Source of the DNA: Lunularia cruciata
Lineage: Eukaryota; Streptophyta; Marchantiopsida; Lunulariales; Lunulariaceae
Assembly: GCA_948567375.1 (NCBI GenBank)
Contig: OX419756.1
Coordinates: 72,704,552 to 72,768,551, forward strand
DNA length: 64,000 bases
Direction: 5' to 3'
Below the pieces are notes generated by a model, which saw only the letters and a program-made list of their open reading frames with translations, had not been told where the DNA came from and searched no databases. The position numbers and the translations under genes are program-made. Shown here piece by piece: positions 41,665 to 54,900 of the stretch; the first letter of the stretch is position 1; each line of letters opens with the position of its first letter.

Positions 41665-44600
41665 ATGGAGAGAATTGGCCAGCATATTCCTACGTTGCTC
41701 GCTGCAGGGTTAGCACTTGTGTCTCTGCACATTTACCCTTACTCGCCGACTTCATCGGACGAGTCCACACATCACAGGGTATCTCTGACTGCAGACGAGG
41801 AAGAAGGTGAGGACCTTGAAGAGGGGACAGAAGATGATTCTGTGAAGCCTGTTATTGTGCAATGGAGGAACGTGAGTTGCGTGCTGACGGAAAAATCAGG
41901 GGACGTGGTATGTACGTCCTCACATCTGTTTGTAAATTTTTTGTTTCCTTGATGCTAGGATGATCGAGAAATTAACATTTTTCTCTAATTTAAGACTGAG
42001 GCTGATTATCTTGTTGTGCTGAAGCGGGAAGCTAATTTCCGGAAGTACAAAATATTGTAATGGGTACATACTAATCTCCTTGGAACTTAATTTGGAAGAC
42101 TGGTAATATGTGCCAGACGTAGTATTGTTGTCCAGAGATTGAGTGATATTGAATGTCAGGATGGAGTCTGCATAAACTCAAACTTTGTACGCTCTGATGA
42201 GATCACTCCAGTCTTTCTTAGATGCAATGACATTTTGTTCTGATAAGTCTCGTATTGACGTTAACAGTCAAAAACAGTGCTGAACAACGTGACTGGGGAA
42301 GCGAAACCTGGACGATTACTTGCCATAATGGGACCATCAGGTTCCGGAAAGACCTCATTGATAAATGTTCTAGCAGGTCAATTGCCTGCATCGAAGCGTA
42401 TGCAGCTTACCGGGCATCTACTTATTAATGGGCGGCCTGTCAGGAATACAAAGCATACGTATGTCTTCGGTAAATTGGTTGTCAAGGATGTTGTCTTCGC
42501 TACTTTGTTTTCTTAACCTAGATGTATGATCCAGTAATGCCGTACATCCATCTATCCACGGGGTATGAAGTACTTAGAAATGTTGAATGTGGACTGAAAA
42601 TCATGTTTTTGAGTGCAGGGTTGCTTATGTGAGACAAGAGGATCTCTTCTTCTCGCAGTTGACGGTAAGAGAGACCCTTGCTCTTGCAGCCGAGCTTCAA
42701 CTCCCGAAAAGGGTGGACAAGGTGAAGTATGTGGATGAACTCCTCAACCGACTGGGCCTGGTAAGCTTCTCTAATTTCTTTAAAACATGGCCAATTTAAA
42801 TCAGAGTTACTTAAATTTTGCCTTTCCTCGATCCACATGTCTTGAAAGTGAGTACCACTTTGCGTATCTGCTAGAAGTTTTCACCTTAGCATTTTCAAAC
42901 CTAATTCTTGCAGCACAGTTAACAGATAGTTGCATCTAAGGGAATTATCGGTTGCTCATGAATGAAACTGTGTGAACGGATAGGCAAACTGTGCCGAAAC
43001 TATAGTTGGAGACAAGAAAGTACGAGGTATCAGTGGCGGAGAGAAAAAGAGGTTATCAATAGCTTGTGAACTTATCGCAAGTCCTTCCATAATATTTGCA
43101 GATGAACCAACCACCGGTAAGCTGTTGAGTACGATGAGTCTGGAAGTCGGGTTTTATCTCCTTTCTATCTAGACTCAAAAAGTTTTCCTTGTCCTTAACC
43201 AACCCGACTGAAAAGTATATGCTTGAACTACTGCAGGTTTAGATGCTTTTCAAGCGGAGCAAGTCATGGAAACCTTGCGCAAACTGGCTCACGACGGTCA
43301 CACCGTAGTATGCTCCATTCATCAACCACGAGGGTCAATATATGCCAAATTTGACGATCTTATTCTCTTGTCATCTGGTTCCCTTGTATATATGGGCGCT
43401 GCTGGAGAAAAAGCTCTCACCTATTTCCAACAGATTGGGTCAGTGAAATAACTTTTGTACTTGTCTTTCTTGAACATCTGCTTACAAAAAACACAATTAT
43501 CTTCCCGTTCGTAGTGCAAATATTTATGTTGCCACAAAGTTCTATGAACGTGAATGTTGATGCAAAAGATTATGGAACCAACTTTCACATCTTCAAGCAA
43601 GGTCGACCCCATTGCCAAGTCAGTCAGTTTTGCATCAAAGGGCTGAATTTTGGATAATTGCCACTAGGTACAAATGTCCTGAACACGTGAATCCAGCAGA
43701 GTATTTTGCCGACTTGATCTCAATTGATTACTCTTCTCCAGAGAGAGAAGAGTCCACTCGTGAGAAGCTAAAGAGCCTGGTCAAAATGTTCGACGAAAGG
43801 AGAATCCAAACTTTATATGGAACCTCAAACGGTAGCAGTGGCATCTTAGTGAAAAGTTCATCTGTGAAAGTTGCTCGTGAACCCATCGGCTGGTGGAAGC
43901 AGTTTCGTATCCTGCTTCGACGAGCATGGCTGCAGGTTTGTAACCTTAATAAGCTGCTTGATCTCCAATTTTCGTTGGAGTGGTAAGCCCTTAAAGTTAA
44001 CTCTTATATTGCCCGTTGAAAGAGGACTTTGAGAGTCGCTCACGTGAAATGAGTATGTTATTGGATTTGAGCAAGATTCCCATCCCTACATGAGTTTAGA
44101 ACTTGGAAAGTAAGATGATTCATCATTTCATCTCAATTGTTTGTTTCTCTCGTAAATAGCACTAACTTCAATCTAGTATTGCACATGTTCAGGGTTGAGG
44201 CATTTAGAATTATCAGGCTTACCGCTTACTTTAGGAAGTAGCTCAGTGCTATGTAACGATACTGTGCAGTATCTACTGTTTACAGGCGACTCGTGATGGA
44301 CCGACCAACAAAGTTCGTGGTACGATGTCAGTATCATCAGCACTGATTTTTGGGTCAATTTTCTGGCGAATGGGGCGCACTCAAACGTCAATCCAAGATC
44401 GACTGGGTCTACTTCAGGTCTGATATTTAAGCTTGGTACTGCCTATCTGCGTGTTAAAGTAGTCAAATTTGCAGTAAAGTGGTCAATCCTGGGCATTACC
44501 ATACCACTGTTTCAGACGCAGCAAGTTTAGAAAATGGACTCTCTGCAGTCTGAGAATATTGGTTACTGGTTGGATATTTCTATGTACTTTACCGGCTGAT

Positions 44601-46417
44601 ATCACTAAGGCTGATACACCTTGTTGAGTTGTGCAGGTTGCAGCTGTTAACACAGCCATGGCAGCGCTTACCAAGACGGTTAACGTCTTCCCCAAGGAAA
44701 GGACAATAGTGCAGCAAGAGCGAACCAAGGGCTCCTATTCTTTGGTTCCGTACTTATTGTCAAAGTTGGTTGCTGAAGCACCTATAAGTGCTGCATTTCC
44801 CCTGGCCTTCGGTGCAATAGTGTATCCAATGACTAGACTGCATCCGACATTTTCCAGGTTTGCCCGAATCTGAAATGTAGATTCTCGGTAGACATCTGAT
44901 TTGAAGTAGCTCGCAACAAATTAAATGCCCTTCTACGACAATCCAAAACTTTCTGGATTACTCGGAGAAGCAGATATGCCGACACTGTGTCTTGTTTGTG
45001 CAACAGGTTTCTCAAATTTTCGGGGATCATGACAGTTGAGGCCTTTGCAGCTTCTGCCATGGGATTGACGGTTGGGGCCATAGCTCCCACTTTGGAAGCT
45101 GCTAGTGCTTTGGGCCCCTCGATAATGACCGTCTTCATTGTGTTTGGTGGCTACTACGTGAATGAAGAGAACACTCCTATTGTATTCCGCTGGCTACCGA
45201 AGGTGTCCATGATCCGCTGGTACGTCTGGTTTGCAGGTCATTGCCACCTTCATGCAGCTCTTACGAGTTTTGGACTATCCTGAAAGTTATCAAATTTGAG
45301 TGTGTTTGCAGCTCGGAAGAAAAGATGGACTTACAAGTTAACCACGTGCTAGCCCCATAGAAGTTAGATATGTCATACTGACCTGTCCCGGCTAGTTGTA
45401 AACTTCATATCAGGAGTTTATGACTCTTGGACTTTAGGACTCTTGGAGTTTCGGACTATCCTGAAAGTTATCAAACTTGGACTGTGCTTGTAGCTCGCAA
45501 GTCAGAAGATGGAATTAGAAGTTAAATATGCCATACAGGCCTGACACGGCAAGCTGTAGAGATCATATCAGGAGAACGTGTTTGTGAAGACCCAACAAAT
45601 CATGCCGAGAATGACATGTGAAGCTAATCTGAGCTGTATGGAGACAATGGCCGCATGGAGTGTAGGCGAGGCACCTTAATAACCCTCAGGTGCAAGAAAG
45701 GCCTTACTGGCGAAGAGAAGAAAGGCCTTACTGACGAAGATTGTGCTAAAATGACAAACGAAAAATACCAAGAGACCTTGAATACGTAAAGGATTCTGAA
45801 GTACTCCGGTCAGCATCCCCTCGACCAAATCCACCTACATCTGGATTGTTAGTTAAAGATTGATTAACTTTAACAATGTCGTTGTGCAGGGCTTTTCAAG
45901 GCTTGTGTATAAACGAGTTCTCGGGCCTTAAATTTGTGAAGGAGAAATCTTTTGACGTTGAAAATGGAGAGCAGGTTAGCAAACCTAACTTAACTTCATT
46001 AAAGAACTCGAGCTGTCGATTGGGATTCTTTGACTTGTAGAAAACTCGCAGCAGGTGCGATGGAGGAAATCAGATTGTTAGGCCAAGTATGTTGTTTGAT
46101 ATATCATATTGGCATTTGCCTGATTGACCTCCCGTGCATTCCTGTTACAGGCCTTGGACAGACTATCATTTGCGAAGAGTACCCTCAGAGAGGCTTTGGT
46201 ACAAGAGGGCCGGATAGCCCTCTTCTGGTACTACCTTACTTATATCTTCCTCAAAAGAAATAAGCCACGATACCAGAAATTTGAGCTTCCAGCTCCACGT
46301 CAAAATCCGTCAGCTTTGGCTGAATGTAGCAGGGCGTCGGGCCAAAGTGAGGAAGAATTCTCTGAAGCAGTTGCTGATGCCATGAACGCTAGCGCCGACG
46401 AGGATGGAGGCCAGTGA
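41665..46417 (+). CDS. ABCG7: Half-size ABC transporter, ABCG7-like
   Basis: ATP-driven membrane exporter of the ABCG (WBC) class. Exons: 41665-41907, 42268-42458, 42619-42760, 42984-43116, 43237-43438, 43668-43935, 44286-44417, 44637-44857, 45007-45219, 45890-45974, 46151-46417. They sum to 2097 nt in frame: 698 codons plus stop, near the usual ~725. A hydrophobic N-terminal segment precedes the nucleotide-binding domain. Walker A GPSGSGKT is at 103-110, signature ISGGE at 208-212, Walker B IIFADEP at ~228-234 and the H-loop His at 265 in SIHQPRG. The membrane domain follows from ~390 ([43 protein letters not shown]). The acidic C-terminal tail matches the plant ABCG7 layout. All ATPase motifs are intact; the substrate is unknown. 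As a half-transporter it should dimerise. Intron 9 carries a tandem duplication. Confidence 0.94.
45262..45580. repeat. Tandem duplication within ABCG7 intron 9
   Basis: Two units of about 180 bp begin GACTATCCTGAAAGTTATCA at about 45276 and 45458. They share GCAGCTCG / GTAGCTCG, AGAAGTTA.ATATG.CATAC and CATATCAGGAG. The second unit is diverged by small indels. Between them is a short CTTGGACTTTAGGACTCTTG duplication. Confidence 0.75.
45697..45744. repeat. 24-bp tandem pair in ABCG7 intron 9
   Basis: AAGAAAGGCCTTACTGGCGA is followed 24 bp later by AAGAAAGGCCTTACTGACGA. Non-coding, in the same intron as the larger duplication. Confidence 0.8.
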
Positions 46418-49400
46418 ATGAGTCTGTGGAAGCACTCCAAATGTTGTGAAGGTTGAAGAGCAGAGAAAGCTGACACGAATTTGTTGACCATTCTCACTTC
46501 ATGTCAGTAGAAGTTCCCATAAAGATGTACATTACAAATCCTGAAAGTAATCGGGTACAAAGTGTATACCTCACACCTGCCCATGAATAAAGTGTCTGTG
46601 ATGAATCAACCCTTCTTAATTGCTGTGTGGGTTATGTGGACTGTTTTTAGGCCTTCCACTGTGGCATGAGTCTGAGCATATGAGACCAGCTCAGATTCAC
46701 TAGCCTTACAGGTGTTCGTCGTTCATCCTACTTCCACCATCATGTGAAGCATCTTATAATCTACGTTTTGAGAGAAACAGACCCCCCAACCTTCTGAAGA
46801 TGTTGATTATACCTCATCCTGTTATGGGAGCTCGCGTAATGTAAGGGTCTTTGCTTTTGTAAGGTTTGCAGTTAAGAATTGGATTTTTCGTCACATTAAT
46901 GTGTGGTAAAACTTCTCTTACAACTCATCTTTAGCTGCTATAGAATAAGGCAGGTTTTGACAAAGAGGAGCCTCTCTAATTCTAGCTCGCTCTACAACTT
47001 AGTCGTCTCTATGTTTATCTACAAGTGAACAGGCTGTCGGGGCTAATCTAACCATGACTTCAGGTGCAGTAGCAATTACATCTGTAATATACGGTCAACT
47101 GATGTGGTATCAGTTACACCAGTATCTTTTGCTTGGTACAATATTCCGCGGACATTTCTCTCCTGTCCATGCACACGGTATTGTAACCGCGAATTGGTAC
47201 ACCGTACTCTTCTCTTCTATTCTAAACTCCAATACCATACTGGTTGACGAGATATTCGATTGGCAATCCATTTGGTTATTTGCTATGTTGTTTGCTGCTA
47301 GAATCTCCATATTTTTTGCAGCGAGCTACTCCAATACTTTTTTTCTACGCCATAATTTCTGATGATATAGAAACCCACACCGCCGACTATCTTCGCTTCC
47401 ATGTTGGTGGGAAGTCTGCACACCTGCCTCCGCTGGCAGGCCTTCATGCTGCTGTCAGCTAACCATATTAAACCACAATGATTTACAAACTTTAACAGGA
47501 TAAGTCAAACCTGAGTTCTCCAAGAAGAAAGGAATCGAGGAGCAAACCTGCATAAAATCATGTCGCCTTAAAAGTTCATCGAACCGTGCTGTCGGAGGCT
47601 ATGTAGACCAAGTAAGTCGGCCTCGAGCAGTAATGTACTTCGTGGAGCAGATCTACTAGCACACCACACGCAGGGCTGAACAAGGAAACTGTTTTTGTTA
47701 CCTTGTTGAGACATGTGGAAACCTTCAGTGGATGGGATAGCTACAGTGTGGCGACACCTTCTGTGGACACTCCGATATTTTCCGGAGAAATTGAACTTTG
47801 CATTGGCCTTTCAGATACCAACGGGAAGCAAAGATTGCAAGGTTGAAGGCAGGGTGCACTTGGAAAGAGTGGCTGGGAGATACCACTCGCAGAAATTTAA
47901 TCTGGAAAAGCCTAAACTTGCTAGGAAGGCGGGCCATGGTTGCACCGTCCATTTAGTCCAGCTGTTGAGGAGAGCACTTTCGTGCTTGGTTGCCACCTAA
48001 GCAGGATGGATACAGGATAGAAGGTAAGTTCGGTCGCAATGATATTCGTCACACGTTTCTAGCCTTCCGAAGTGATTCACTTCAAAGTGTCAGTTGTTTC
48101 TGGAGTCAAACGACGACTTGAGATGTTGATATCTGATTTATGATATATCCTCAGATCTTACTGTTCGTAGCTTTTCCAACATTTTCTTTGCCTTGAACGA
48201 GTGTCCGGAGCTGATACGGTCTCTTATACCCACGTTCAAGTGCACTTTTTACGCTTTTCACGTCAGCTATCATGAGGTATTTGGACCAAATTGAAGCTCT
48301 CTTATTTTCCATATTGTTGCCATTGCCATTCCTTACTCCTCACTTTCAAAGCCATGCACGTAGTTTAAGTACATGTAGTATCATAAGGATGTCACATCTT
48401 TCACTAGTTGGGCTGTACTTCTGAGTCTATCTTCAGTTGATAAGTTTCTGGCAAAGAAATACTCTGTGACAAATTTCACCAGACTCAACATGCTGCTCAA
48501 ACGTTATGAGTGGACCACTCCAGCTCATTGGGCTTAAAGTTGAAACTAAAGATTTAGCTTTGATGAGGCTCAACTGGCGTGCATTCAGTTTCTGTTATCC
48601 TCATTTTCATCTCCTATTCTTTGGTGGCATGGTCGAGGTATATCTGATACATGTTTGAGTAGGCGATTGTTCTACCCGAATCAAAATACTCGTAATCTGA
48701 AATGGGCAGATATTATAAGAATGCTAATGCATGGAGCTAGAGTGGAACATGCCCATCAAAGAACGAAACAGGATACCTCTAGCCATGAGCGCACACACGT
48801 CCAAGGAGTCACCCCAAGTCCTGCAGCCTAACCTGATGAAACGAGTTGAAAATTGAATGCCTCGGGAAACACAGGTGAGTATAATTTTCTATCGGTAACA
48901 ATCGCCCGAATCTTGACATCATTCTCTAAGACGAGCACAGGATAAAATAATAACACAGACCATGCATACTTGGACTATGGCAAATCTCAAAGCTATCAAC
49001 CAAAGAAACAGTCCGTGAGATGCTGATCTACTTTAATTTATTGAATCCCAGTAGTAAGCACATGTGTTCCAAGTTCTTTTCATATTTTACAGTCAAGAGA
49101 CTATCAAACATTGATAACGATGTGGACATAAAATAACCTCCGATTTCTCACAGCAATATCGGTGGATAGCCATGAAACTACAATATGATCAAGCCCGGTT
49201 GAGGCCAGAAGTTTCTTCGATGACACACAATCCTCTTTTCCGAGCCAAACCTCGAGGTTCTAAAACTTCTTTGGATATTCAGATACAAACAGGGCAATCA
49301 GCCCATACGTGGACTTTCCAGACCACTAGAAGTTAAGCTAAAGGCGATCCTCTGCTTGAGTATCAAAATTGAAGGTAGAACGGACCAAGTGTGCTACAGA

Positions 49401-49570
49401 TTTCTCAATGAGGGATGACAAGTATGGAGTACTCTTTTGTGACCAGTGTATAATTTGAAAGAATTAGAGAAGTGAATGGCATGTGTAACTTTACAGCGGT
49501 CAATTGGAGTCCAGCCGGAAAACTAGAAACATGTGTTGTGTAGTGTGGAGTGTCACTCCGGCCTGAGATA
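46418..49570. other. Intergenic between ABCG7-like and ERO1 (convergent 3' ends)
   Basis: Both neighbouring genes point into this region, so their 3' UTRs and terminators lie at its edges. Two open frames (47054-47362 and 47713-48000, plus strand) have no recognisable homology and are probably chance. No repeat family of this window is obvious here. Confidence 0.5.
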
Positions 49571-50995
49571 TCATCTCACCTTCGCAACGGCTTCGGCAGT
49601 GATAAGAGGTGCTAGGTCGTGCACATACTCCAGAGACTCCGACAATCTGCTCAAAAGATTGATCAACGCAATGACCTCATTACGTTGCAGATCAAGATTA
49701 ATTACCCCCTGAGGCTCGCTTATCTCAACTGAAAACAAAATCTTCAATGCAGTTCCAAGTCCCAGAGTTTGAAGTTTTCCCCATAGCCGGCACTTTTCAC
49801 ACCCAACACAATCCATCACAGCACTAATGTTCCTGAAGTGCTGCTGAATTTGTTGTTTCAACTCCACTCCATCCTCACCACGCCACATCTGCGCCTCATC
49901 GAACGGAACGGGGCAAGCCGCACGGAGCCTTTTGTTGTTCACCAAGGCTCTGATCAACTCCCCTGTCTTGATGTCCTCTGCCTCATTGCCCGTGCTGTAC
50001 TCTGCTTGTGAGAGATAGTCGGCCGCCTTCGTAACTGCTCTCAACACGAAGAGAAATGTGAAATACAGATTCTGCACACGCTCAGGATGCTGAAGCACGC
50101 GTTCGTGCAACAAAGCTGGATTAGGCCCCCACACATTCTTCGCTTCATCCAGTAAGTAATCTGCAGCAATGTGCGTAGAAATGGACGCATGCAGACCGGA
50201 AATTAGACGATACAGAACTCGAGCCTCAGCACAAGTATCTCTCTCCGCACCCTGAAAGCAATTCTCCTGATAAATTGCCTCCCAAATACGTCTCGCGGAC
50301 TTCCCTGTGTAGCCAGTGAATCTCTCCGGATTCAACAACAGATTCACATAAGTAATATCCTCATTATCCCTTTCATCATCATAAGTCCATGGATTATCGG
50401 TCTCCGTCCATCCCTTGAATGCTCGGCTATCCAACGTCCGATCAACCGCCGCAACAGCCTTTCCTTCTTGACAAGACGGATCATCCAAATTCAAGTGTCC
50501 ATTCTTGTGAGTGTCAGGAAATTCACCATCCGGACACTCGCAAACACTGCAATCCCTGAGCCGGCACATTCCATCCTCTGGCCAGAACGGACAATCACAC
50601 CAAAGCTTCACCTTAAAGTACCGAAAGAAAGGTTGCTTCACGACGTCCTGTAAAAGTTTGTGAAGCACTTTGTGGTTCAACGAGTACACGGTCTCATACT
50701 CGCAACAGCAGTCTTCTACAACTCCCGTTAAATTCTTCAATTGCTCACACGGACACTGGGATTCGGCTCCCCAAATGAGACGCTTCCCCTCGTTCCACCA
50801 GAGTTCAAATCCCGACCTCTGATGCGGGTCAGGAACTGGTACCATAGATCCATCGGCAGAGTCCGGGAACGAAACAAATGGCACACTGCCGATTGCTAAG
50901 AGACTAACGATAATCGCGATAATTACTGAATTTATACACCATTGTCTCGACTTCTTTCCCGGATCCACCACACGTTGGTCCTCTTCCGCGCTCAT
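49571..50995 (-). CDS. ERO1: ER thiol oxidase ERO1, intronless
   Basis: FAD-dependent enzyme that reoxidises protein disulfide isomerase in the ER lumen and passes electrons to oxygen. A single exon of 474 codons, within the usual range for plant ERO1. Residues 21-40 (INSVIIAIIVSLLAIG) form an N-terminal membrane anchor, so the protein is probably membrane-bound with a luminal body. The shuttle pair is C144/C149 in MCRLRDC; the active-site CxxCxxC is C396/C399/C402 in DCVGCEKC. Other conserved blocks are CQEGKAVAAVD, NPERFTGYTG, the FAD-binding SGLHASISTHIA (266-277) and KLQTLGLGTALKIL. No KDEL at the C-terminus. The start Met just precedes the anchor; a 65-codon uORF overlaps it. Lack of introns is notable beside intron-rich neighbours. 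Confidence 0.95.
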   Translation of the reverse strand: MSAEEDQRVVDPGKKSRQWCINSVIIAIIVSLLAIGSVPFVSFPDSADGSMVPVPDPHQRSGFELWWNEGKRLIWGAESQCPCEQLKNLTGVVEDCCCEYETVYSLNHKVLHKLLQDVVKQPFFRYFKVKLWCDCPFWPEDGMCRLRDCSVCECPDGEFPDTHKNGHLNLDDPSCQEGKAVAAVDRTLDSRAFKGWTETDNPWTYDDERDNEDITYVNLLLNPERFTGYTGKSARRIWEAIYQENCFQGAERDTCAEARVLYRLISGLHASISTHIAADYLLDEAKNVWGPNPALLHERVLQHPERVQNLYFTFLFVLRAVTKAADYLSQAEYSTGNEAEDIKTGELIRALVNNKRLRAACPVPFDEAQMWRGEDGVELKQQIQQHFRNISAVMDCVGCEKCRLWGKLQTLGLGTALKILFSVEISEPQGVINLDLQRNEVIALINLLSRLSESLEYVHDLAPLITAEAVAKVR

Positions 50996-51189
50996 TTCTT
51001 CGACAAACGTGTTGCAACTCTACTACTTAAAAGTCTCCCTTGATCGTCGATGTCTCCCCTCCCCTCCTCTCCTGTGTGTTCAATAGCCGTGAGAACACGC
51101 GCAAAACATTCATTCAGATGTGCTCGACATCCTTTGCGGTCGGCCAACCTCCAATCAATCCTTCTCGAGTAGCTACAAGGTCCTTCCAC
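50992..51189 (-). promoter_or_regulatory. uORF overlapping the ERO1 start (ATGA)
   Basis: A 65-codon open frame begins at 51189 and stops at 50994-50992. Its TGA overlaps the ERO1 ATG (50995-50993) in the sequence ATGA. If the leader extends beyond 51189, ribosomes translating it would end exactly where ERO1 begins, the arrangement used for termination-reinitiation or repression. The peptide is basic, not recognised, and probably acts only through its position. Transcription start is unknown. Confidence 0.45.
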
Positions 51190-51900
51190 TGCAGCCAGCG
51201 AAATTCCCTCCCCTCATAAATACAACTCCCCTTTCATGTTACAAGCATGTGGAAGGATGAGGTCCCACAGTCAGCAGATGCTGAAGAAGGGATGACAGAA
51301 AGACCCGACGTTTACTCAGCAAAACCTGCCTAACTACTCACCAACACAACTACACTCCCATGTATAGTGTCCCAGGACATTATGGCTTGTCGATTTCCGC
51401 CTCCCGTATTCCCGTTGGACGCGGAAGGAGGGAAGCTCCACGCCACGCTGCTGCCCACAATTCTCACCGGTCCCTGCTTCCTGCTGTCAATCAAGTCAGG
51501 TAAAGTCTCTCCCAAGGCTCTCTCGCGCTTTCACAGCAGACAAGATTCCGATTCACATTGACGCCCAAAGTCCTATGGCGCTCTCCCATCGCGGCAACGA
51601 GAGAAAGTCGCCCTGCTCCTTCCGCTCTCTTCTCTATAAAGTTCTCAACTTGTCTTTCTCAAGTCCTCTCTGCAATGAGTCCGCCTTTCTCCGTTTCTTG
51701 GACTTGAAGGCTGACGGTTCATTGGCACATCGACATCCTCCATCCACTGTAGCTGAGCCAAGTACCAGGCTCCGGCAACTACAGTTGGTATAATTTGCGC
51801 CGGCAGGTTTTGGTGAGTTCGGCTCCTGGTAAACTTTAATTGGGTAGGAAACACGTCAACATACGAGAATATTTACACACTCGGAAACAGCCAGTAATCT
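51190..51900 (-). promoter_or_regulatory. ERO1 upstream region
   Basis: GC content is higher than in the AT-rich DNA to the right, consistent with the promoter. I looked for an exact ER-stress element (CCAAT-N9/10-CACG) or plant UPR motif and did not find a convincing one. Plus-strand open frames at 51367-51561 and 51575-51793 look like chance. Confidence 0.35.
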
Positions 51901-54900
51901 CAGCCAATTTCTAGTAAAGTCTAGCAGAAACCGGTGGGTCGTTCTTTTACCTGTTAATGTGACGGGTGTCCGTCAAGTCGTCTTCCGCTAGTACAGGACA
52001 AACTACGTACAGGCCGAATCTACGCGGTGACTGGTGACACGCGTTGGTAAGTACCCGTGATCTCCTCAACCTTTGGAACTGTACTTTAACTTAGAAACAG
52101 TTTATTTCACATCCCATTTGCTATATTTTCACACTTCCGCCAATAATCCGAAGTTTGTGGTTAAGAAGTTGTGGAATTCTGAATTAGCAGATGTTCAATT
52201 GATTTGTTTTGATTTACACCTCCCTCCCAAATTTAGCGAGCTCAGGGAAGTAAGTGCTCTAGAGCTCGTCGTAGAAACCATTTTCAAGATCCATAGAACC
52301 ACCATAAATAGACATTAGGTTTCACTTTACAAATGACCATTGAAGTGCCGCCATTGAAATGCAGAAAGGAGCATTATCTCCTACATCCATAAATTGTATC
52401 AAGCAGTTTAGTCTGTATGTTACAAGAACTAGATATGAATCTTGATTGTGAAGTGAGTATTTCTCAATATGTGCGAGAATTAGAGTTCAATTTATGCACT
52501 CCATGCTTACTGCCTGATATGTGACAATCACATACATGACAGTAGAAGAACTACAAGATTTAGCACTACCTGAGCTTTTGTGGTATATTGGATCGTCTGT
52601 TTTGTCCTTAAGAATTCAGGTAGCTCCAACCAAATTGAATTCTCCATAATTATATTGAATTTGATAAAATAAGAAACTACTTCAAGCAGACTTCCTTCAC
52701 CCCTCGTTGGACCATTTTCTTTGTCTGAAATTTCTCTATAACCTTGGGATGTGAAGTTACCAACAATTGGTAGATTTTAGCAAAGTTTAATTTCTCATTT
52801 CCTTATGGTTTATAGGTTGAATGCACTAATTTTAGCAAACAAAAGAGAGAAAACTTTGAATCAACCGCACCGGAGGTAGTCTTGTTGAGTTCACTAATTT
52901 CCGATACTTGGCAAGATACACTGCTGATTTTCATCTTGGGCTAAATGTTTTTGGATGTTTAGAGACCAACGTAACTTAGAAGATCACTCTAAAGCTTTCA
53001 TCTCTTTGTTCGCAATGAGCAAACCCTTTACAACATTGGAATTTTCATGGGGTACATGTCTTGCAAAGAAGTCGGCAAATTGAAATCTCAGAATGAAACC
53101 TCTTGTTGGATTTCACTTGAAAGCCGAAAGAGTACTAGTATGGTTGCTTGAAAAAGAGTAACCTGGATTTTGGATGTAAGTGTTTGCCATCGTAAGGATT
53201 CGCAATCTTTTGTGGTTACCAAAAAATGTATTCACAAAATGCAAAACGCATGAATGGATATAAGATTATGGAGAAATGGTTAGTAAAACCGTTTGGTACG
53301 GAGAAATGGATAGTGAAACCCTTTGGATAAAGAAAAGAGGAACATATTGGAATCTTTTTCATTTGTGAGTCCTTTAATTATAGGCCTAGAATTCACCATT
53401 TTTTGCCAAAAATAGGGTAATATTTTGGCCATCTACTAGATGCAAAAAGCTTGTCATCCGCGAAATACTTGCACTCAAGACTACTAGACTCGTAAGTATC
53501 CAAAAATCTTGCCTTCCAAGTTTTTTAAATTCCTTGTACTTTGAGGAGATACGAACAAAGAATGAAATAGAAAGTCATAGTAATAATCATTGTGTTTCCA
53601 TGATGTTTATCTTATCAAGAGCTTTATATTTTGTCACCTGGTTACACCTTTCCTCAAATAGCTTATCGTATCAAGAGATATACATTACTCGAGCGGGTTA
53701 CATTTTCCTCAAACAACTACTAATCAGCTCATGAAGGTAGTAGTGAAAATCTATATTTTACTTTGATAAAAAATACATGAGAAATAAGTACATCCAAAAT
53801 CTTCAATTGAGAGTTAGGACAGTACTATTCATTTTCTCTAACACCACTTTTTACTAAATATAAGAAATATGAAGATGGAGGAAGAAGTGGCTAATACATG
53901 TCACTGGCCAGGACATTTTTTGCAAAGTTAATGAACTGGTTAGTAGCTGTATAACTCTTGATAGGATAAACATCATGGAAACACAATGACTATTGTAGTT
54001 ATTCAGCAACTCTTTCCAGCTCTACAAACTAGAATCCTCATCAACAATATGGACAATTGTGCTAAGCAGCTAATATATGTTTCAACATGGTGGAAAAAAT
54101 TCCATAACAAATATGTTTTTAATGACTTGACTTCGAGATTCAATAACTGCATAAACCCTAAATCGTATAAACTTTTTTTTCTATTTGGGTTGACTCAAGA
54201 TTCAATAAGCGCATAAACCCAAACAGTTCTTCACGTGAGTTAAAACAATGTTATATCGTGCATGACAATCTTATCCAATGCGGGGTGGTATTATGATTCA
54301 AAGAATGATACGTATATGAAAAAAAGTCAAAGAATGATACGCCTATGAACAAAAGTTCTCTTTTTCCAACTTTCAAGCTAAAAGCAGATTCGTTGGTACT
54401 CAATTGTAATAAATTAAAAGGTACTGCATGTCATTCTAATTCCTAGTTACGCACAACAAACAACTGACATCGACGCAAATACATCATGGTTCTAGAAAGA
54501 GACGGTTGACAGAAGAAATATGAAGTTTCTTAAGTTGTCTCGAATGAACGAAGTTCAGGATTATGGGTGGAGGTGTAGAAATATAGAAAATGGGTGTGAA
54601 AATATCAGCTCCTTATCTTAAAGTCAAGTGTAATTGCAAAGCATTGCAATAAGGGAAGATCTCTGCCGATCGGCTTTACCGTCGCTCGTACAAAGAAGTG
54701 TTTTACTGTAATGTGGGAAAGAGACATAGTCATGTGTGATGAGTGATCAGCTTAACTCTCTACTGACGTTGACTATGAACTGTAGTACCGCATAGGCATA
54801 TGGTTTACCGTACAGTAACAACAACCTGGTTGAATAATCACAGTAGCACATGATCATTTTGATCATTCTGGTAGCTGTGGTAAGTAGGTAACCTTGATGG

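Noticed and set aside
47054-48000. Two open frames of about 100 codons downstream of ABCG7
   Set aside because: No family recognised, not spliced to each other in frame, and opposite-strand frames of similar size exist.
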